Source of the DNA: Deltaproteobacteria bacterium
GTDB lineage: Bacteria; Desulfobacterota; Binatia; Binatales; Binataceae
Assembly: GCA_003161515.1 (NCBI GenBank)
Contig: PMOH01000404.1
Coordinates: forward strand, 11,558 to 19,758
Length of the DNA stretch: 8,201 nt
Reading direction: 5' to 3'
Shown here: positions 6,240 to 8,201 of the stretch, piece after piece
Layout of the letters: every line of letters begins with the position of its first letter
Numbering within the stretch: position 1 is the first letter of the stretch
Made by a program: the position numbers and the translations under genes
Notes under the pieces: generated by a model
Told to the model about the DNA's origin: nothing
What the model saw: only the letters and a program-made list of their open reading frames with translations
Databases searched by the model: none

Positions 6240-6948
6240 AAGTCTTTTCGCGCAGCGCCCGCGCGCCGATCCGGGTTGCGTACACGGCGACTGCGACCGT
6301 CGCGACGAATCCGACCGCCGTGAGTGCCCATCCTGCCGGTGTGCGCTTGGCGCTGCCGCCCGCCGCGCGCGCGAGGTCGCCGCTAAGCGAGCCGATGTAC
6401 ACGTAGAGAATCGTCCCGGGAATCATCCCGAGCCACGACGCGAAAAAGTAATCGCGCAGGGAAACGCTCGTCAGCCCGTATGCGTAGTTCAGCAGATTGA
6501 ATGGAAACACCGGCGACAGCCGCGTGAGGATCACGATTTTCCATCCTTCCTTGCCGACCGCTTCGTCGATCGCCTTGAACTTCGCGTTGCCTTCGAGTCG
6601 TGCGCTCACCCAATCGCGCGCCAGGTAGCGTCCGACCAGAAATGCGGCGGTCGCGCCAAGCGTCGCGGCAATCGAAACGTAGATCGATCCGCGCACCAGG
6701 CCGAAAATCACGCCGGCGCCAATCGTCAAGATCGATCCCGGAAGAAACGCGACGCAGGCAACGATATAAATCGCGATGAACGCGACTGGCGCGAGCGGAC
6801 CGAGCCCGCGAATCCAGTCGAGCGCGTTGCTCAACCATGGTCCCGCGCCGCTGCGATGCGCTCCGTAAAGAATCGCGATTGCTGCGAGCGCGATCAGAAG
6901 AATTTTCGGGCGAAAAAACCCGGCGACTCGGCTGGAAGCTGCTGTCAT
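6238..6948 (-). CDS. TVP38/TMEM64 family (VTT-domain) inner-membrane protein
   Basis: This 236-residue polytopic membrane protein belongs to the DedA/VTT superfamily, whose members are linked to lipid transport or scrambling and to membrane homeostasis. Hydrophobic segments lie near residues 15-30, 53-69, 72-90, 90-108, 165-185 and 205-224. The family signature is clear: FLPGS at 68-72, GATAAFLVGRYLAR at 98-111, LTRLSPVFPFNLLNYAYG at 141-158 and a PGT at 177-179. The Arg and Pro residues of these motifs form the expected re-entrant loops. The start at 6948 has only a poor ribosome binding site (GGAA). It is the first gene of a two-gene unit with the MerA-like oxidoreductase, and in other bacteria these two are neighbours or even fused. 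The likely theme is a membrane-linked redox or lipid process, but no substrate is established. Confidence 0.92.
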   Translation of the reverse strand: MTAASSRVAGFFRPKILLIALAAIAILYGAHRSGAGPWLSNALDWIRGLGPLAPVAFIAIYIVACVAFLPGSILTIGAGVIFGLVRGSIYVSIAATLGATAAFLVGRYLARDWVSARLEGNAKFKAIDEAVGKEGWKIVILTRLSPVFPFNLLNYAYGLTSVSLRDYFFASWLGMIPGTILYVYIGSLSGDLARAAGGSAKRTPAGWALTAVGFVATVAVAVYATRIGARALREKT

Positions 6949-6974
6949 CTTGAAGTTCCGGTAGTTTTGGACTG

Positions 6975-6982
6975 CTTATAAT
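6975..6982. promoter_or_regulatory. Overlapping divergent -10 elements
   Basis: On the plus strand TATAAT (6977-6982) is a perfect -10 and would start transcription near 6989, about 24 nt before moaB. On the minus strand TATAAG (6980-6975) would start near 6968, about 20 nt before the membrane-protein gene. The two share the palindrome TTATAA (6976-6981). Neither has a recognisable -35, so one or both may need an activator, or only one may be used. Confidence 0.4.
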
Positions 6983-6989
6983 GCCATCG

Positions 6990-7005
6990 AGGATTGTGTA
7001 ATCCT
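6990..7005. promoter_or_regulatory. Inverted repeat in the divergent gap before moaB
   Basis: AGGATT and AATCCT are perfect 6-bp arms around a GTGT centre. The repeat lies at the predicted moaB transcription start and in the -35 region of the opposite promoter. It could be an operator half-site pair or a short hairpin at the 5' end of the moaB message. Stem length is modest, so chance is not excluded. Confidence 0.35.
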
Positions 7006-7012
7006 AACCAAT

Positions 7013-7510
7013 ATGTCGGTCCACGAGCACGAAAAGCACGCGCGCCCTAATCTCAAGGTCGGTGTTATCACCGCCAGCGATTCACGCACGCCCGAGAACG
7101 ACGAGAGCGGCAAGCTCATCCGCTCTTTGCTCGAGGCTGCCGGCCATCTCGTCGCCTACTACGCAATCCTCCCCGACGACCGCGAGAAGATTTCCGCCGC
7201 GCTCGTCACCAATCTGAAAAATCTCGACGCGATAATCGTCAACGGCGGCACCGGCATTACCGCGCGCGACAATACCACCGAAGTCGTGAAGTCGTTGCTG
7301 GACAAGGAGCTCGAAGGCTTCGGCGAATTGTTCCGGATGCTCTCGTATCAGGAAATCGGCGCGGCCGCGATGATGAGCCGCGCGATTGCCGGCGTGCGTC
7401 ACGGCAAGTTCGTCGCCGCGCTTCCCGGCTCCCCCGACGCATGCCGGCTCGCGATGGAGAAGCTGCTCATCCCCCAGCTCGGCCACATCACGTATCTGCT
7501 GAGCAAGTAA
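7013..7510 (+). CDS. moaB: Molybdenum cofactor biosynthesis protein MoaB (MogA family)
   Basis: This 165-residue cytoplasmic protein of the MoaB/Mog family binds molybdopterin and, in organisms where it has been tested, adenylates it before molybdate insertion. The fold starts with LKVGVITASDSR (14-25). NGGTGITARD (77-86) is the molybdopterin-binding loop with D86. LFRMLSYQEIGAAAMMSRAIAG (107-127) is the signature helix pair, and LPGSPDAC (137-144) is the second binding loop. All family residues look intact and the length is normal. The ATG at 7013 has no Shine-Dalgarno sequence, and a small inverted repeat lies 7 nt upstream. The MoaD-MoaE fusion gene starts 3 nt after the stop, so the two form an operon for consecutive steps. 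No moaA or moaC is in view. MogA is the alternative name, but the short N-terminal leader and motif spacing fit MoaB. Confidence 0.95.
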   Translation: MSVHEHEKHARPNLKVGVITASDSRTPENDESGKLIRSLLEAAGHLVAYYAILPDDREKISAALVTNLKNLDAIIVNGGTGITARDNTTEVVKSLLDKELEGFGELFRMLSYQEIGAAAMMSRAIAGVRHGKFVAALPGSPDACRLAMEKLLIPQLGHITYLLSK

Positions 7511-7513
7511 ACA

Positions 7514-8201
7514 GTGAATAAGTTCACGATCAAACTGTTCGCGACGCTGCGTGAGCGCGCGCACACCGCCGAGCTGACGCGCGAGTTTCCCGACGGCACA
7601 ACCGTCGCCGATATTTGGCGGCAGATGGTCGTCGAATTTCCCGAGCTCGGCGGCCATCACGATTCGGTCGGCTTCGCCGTCAACCAGGAATATGTCGCAG
7701 GCGACTTCAAGCCGCGCAAGGGCGATGAGATCGCGTTCATCCCGCCGGTCAGCGGCGGTGCAGACACGCCGGCCTACGTCGGCAAAATTACAATTGGGAA
7801 AGACCGGATCGACGTCGCAGCGCTCGAGCGTGAAGTTGCCGATCCTGCCGCCGGAGCAATTGTGTCGTTCGCCGGCACGACTCGCCGCGACAACGCCGGC
7901 CGCATCGTGCTTCGCCTCGACTACGAAGCCTACGAACCGATGGCGCTATCCGAGATGCGCAAGCTCGCAGTCGAAGCAGGCGCGCGATGGAAAATCACGC
8001 GCATCGCGATCGCACATCGCATCGGCGTCGTCGAGATTGGCGAGACGTCGGTGGCGATAGCAGTCTCAGCACCGCACCGTGCCGAGGCCTTCGAGGCCTG
8101 CCGTTTCGCAATCGATCGACTGAAGGAAATCGTCCCCATCTGGAAAAAAGAACATTTCGAAGGCGGCGAAGTATGGATCGGCTGCCAAACCTCGCATCCA
8201 C
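7514..8201 (+). CDS. moaX: MoaD-MoaE fusion, molybdopterin synthase (C-terminus beyond window)
   Basis: Both subunits of molybdopterin synthase, which adds two sulfurs to precursor Z (cPMP), are in one frame that is open to the right edge (229 codons). Residues 1-82 are MoaD, a ubiquitin-like fold: KLFATLRERA (7-16), AVNQEYV (55-61), GDEIAFIPPVSGG (70-82). Its Gly81-Gly82 is normally a free C-terminus that becomes the thiocarboxylate. Residues from about 88 are MoaE: SFAGTTRRDN (118-127), YEAYEPMA (137-144), HRIGVVEIGE (168-177), APHR (186-189) and DRLKEIVPIWKKE (201-213). K204 and K211 correspond to the two catalytic lysines of Escherichia coli MoaE. Only a few C-terminal residues are missing. 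The GTG at 7514 is the first possible start after the moaB stop in the same frame, with no clear ribosome binding site, suggesting coupling. Mycobacterium tuberculosis MoaX is a known fusion that is cleaved after its Gly-Gly. Here the two domains are separated by a short ADTPAY linker. Confidence 0.95.
   Translation, partial: MNKFTIKLFATLRERAHTAELTREFPDGTTVADIWRQMVVEFPELGGHHDSVGFAVNQEYVAGDFKPRKGDEIAFIPPVSGGADTPAYVGKITIGKDRIDVAALEREVADPAAGAIVSFAGTTRRDNAGRIVLRLDYEAYEPMALSEMRKLAVEAGARWKITRIAIAHRIGVVEIGETSVAIAVSAPHRAEAFEACRFAIDRLKEIVPIWKKEHFEGGEVWIGCQTSHP

Noticed and set aside
5166..6981. Two long plus-strand open frames (5166-6221 and 6139-6981) opposite the oxidoreductase and membrane-protein genes
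   Set aside because: They are antisense shadows of two genes with clear motifs; the translations are Arg-rich, without domains, and overlap each other.
7082..7660. Minus-strand open frame of 192 codons opposite moaB and the MoaD part
   Set aside because: Antisense shadow; both plus-strand genes are complete by motif and length.
1336..8013. Recurring GCGATCGC octamer (1336, 1766, 8006)
   Set aside because: Three copies in coding sequence of a GC-rich genome are too few to call a repeat system; none is placed near a regulatory region.

Overview
The window is about 8.2 kb of high-GC bacterial chromosome, almost fully coding, with nine genes (seven complete, one cut at each edge). GC-rich codons, short intergenic gaps and mixed housekeeping and catabolic genes suggest a Gram-negative, soil- or subsurface-type lineage of the deltaproteobacterial or Binatia kind. 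That placement is a guess from style. There is no rRNA or other marker, and I see no phage, IS, CRISPR or tRNA sequence.

Layout. Positions 3-2116 (minus strand) hold a two-gene unit: a MaoC-type hot-dog hydratase, then, 11 nt downstream, a GH38 alpha-mannosidase that runs off the left edge. Across an 82-bp divergent gap, positions 2199-4219 (plus) encode a biotin-dependent acyl-CoA carboxylase alpha subunit as two polypeptides. These are a biotin carboxylase and a biotinyl carrier joined by an ATGA stop/start overlap. The carrier's non-conserved tail overlaps a convergent small orphan gene (4167-4400, minus). Next come a cold-shock-domain protein (4489-4692, plus) and, convergent with it, a two-gene minus-strand operon. 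That operon has a TVP38/TMEM64 (VTT-domain) membrane protein (6238-6948) and a MerA-like FAD disulfide oxidoreductase (4701-6224). The last block (7013-8201, plus) is molybdenum-cofactor biosynthesis: moaB followed 3 nt later by a MoaD-MoaE fusion cut by the right edge.

How the genes work together. MoaB adenylates molybdopterin, and MoaD plus MoaE make it from precursor Z, so that pair covers adjacent steps of one pathway. The TVP38/oxidoreductase pair recurs in many bacteria but its job is not established. The carboxylase halves should assemble with a carboxyltransferase encoded elsewhere, as none is in the window. The MaoC enzyme probably acts on a CoA thioester, possibly in the same branched-acyl or itaconyl-type catabolism.

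I see no wholly new system. The points most worth a second look are the internal Gly-Gly of the MoaD-MoaE fusion, the split carboxylase alpha subunit, the altered active-site positions in the oxidoreductase and the MaoC protein, and the compact divergent promoter region before moaB.
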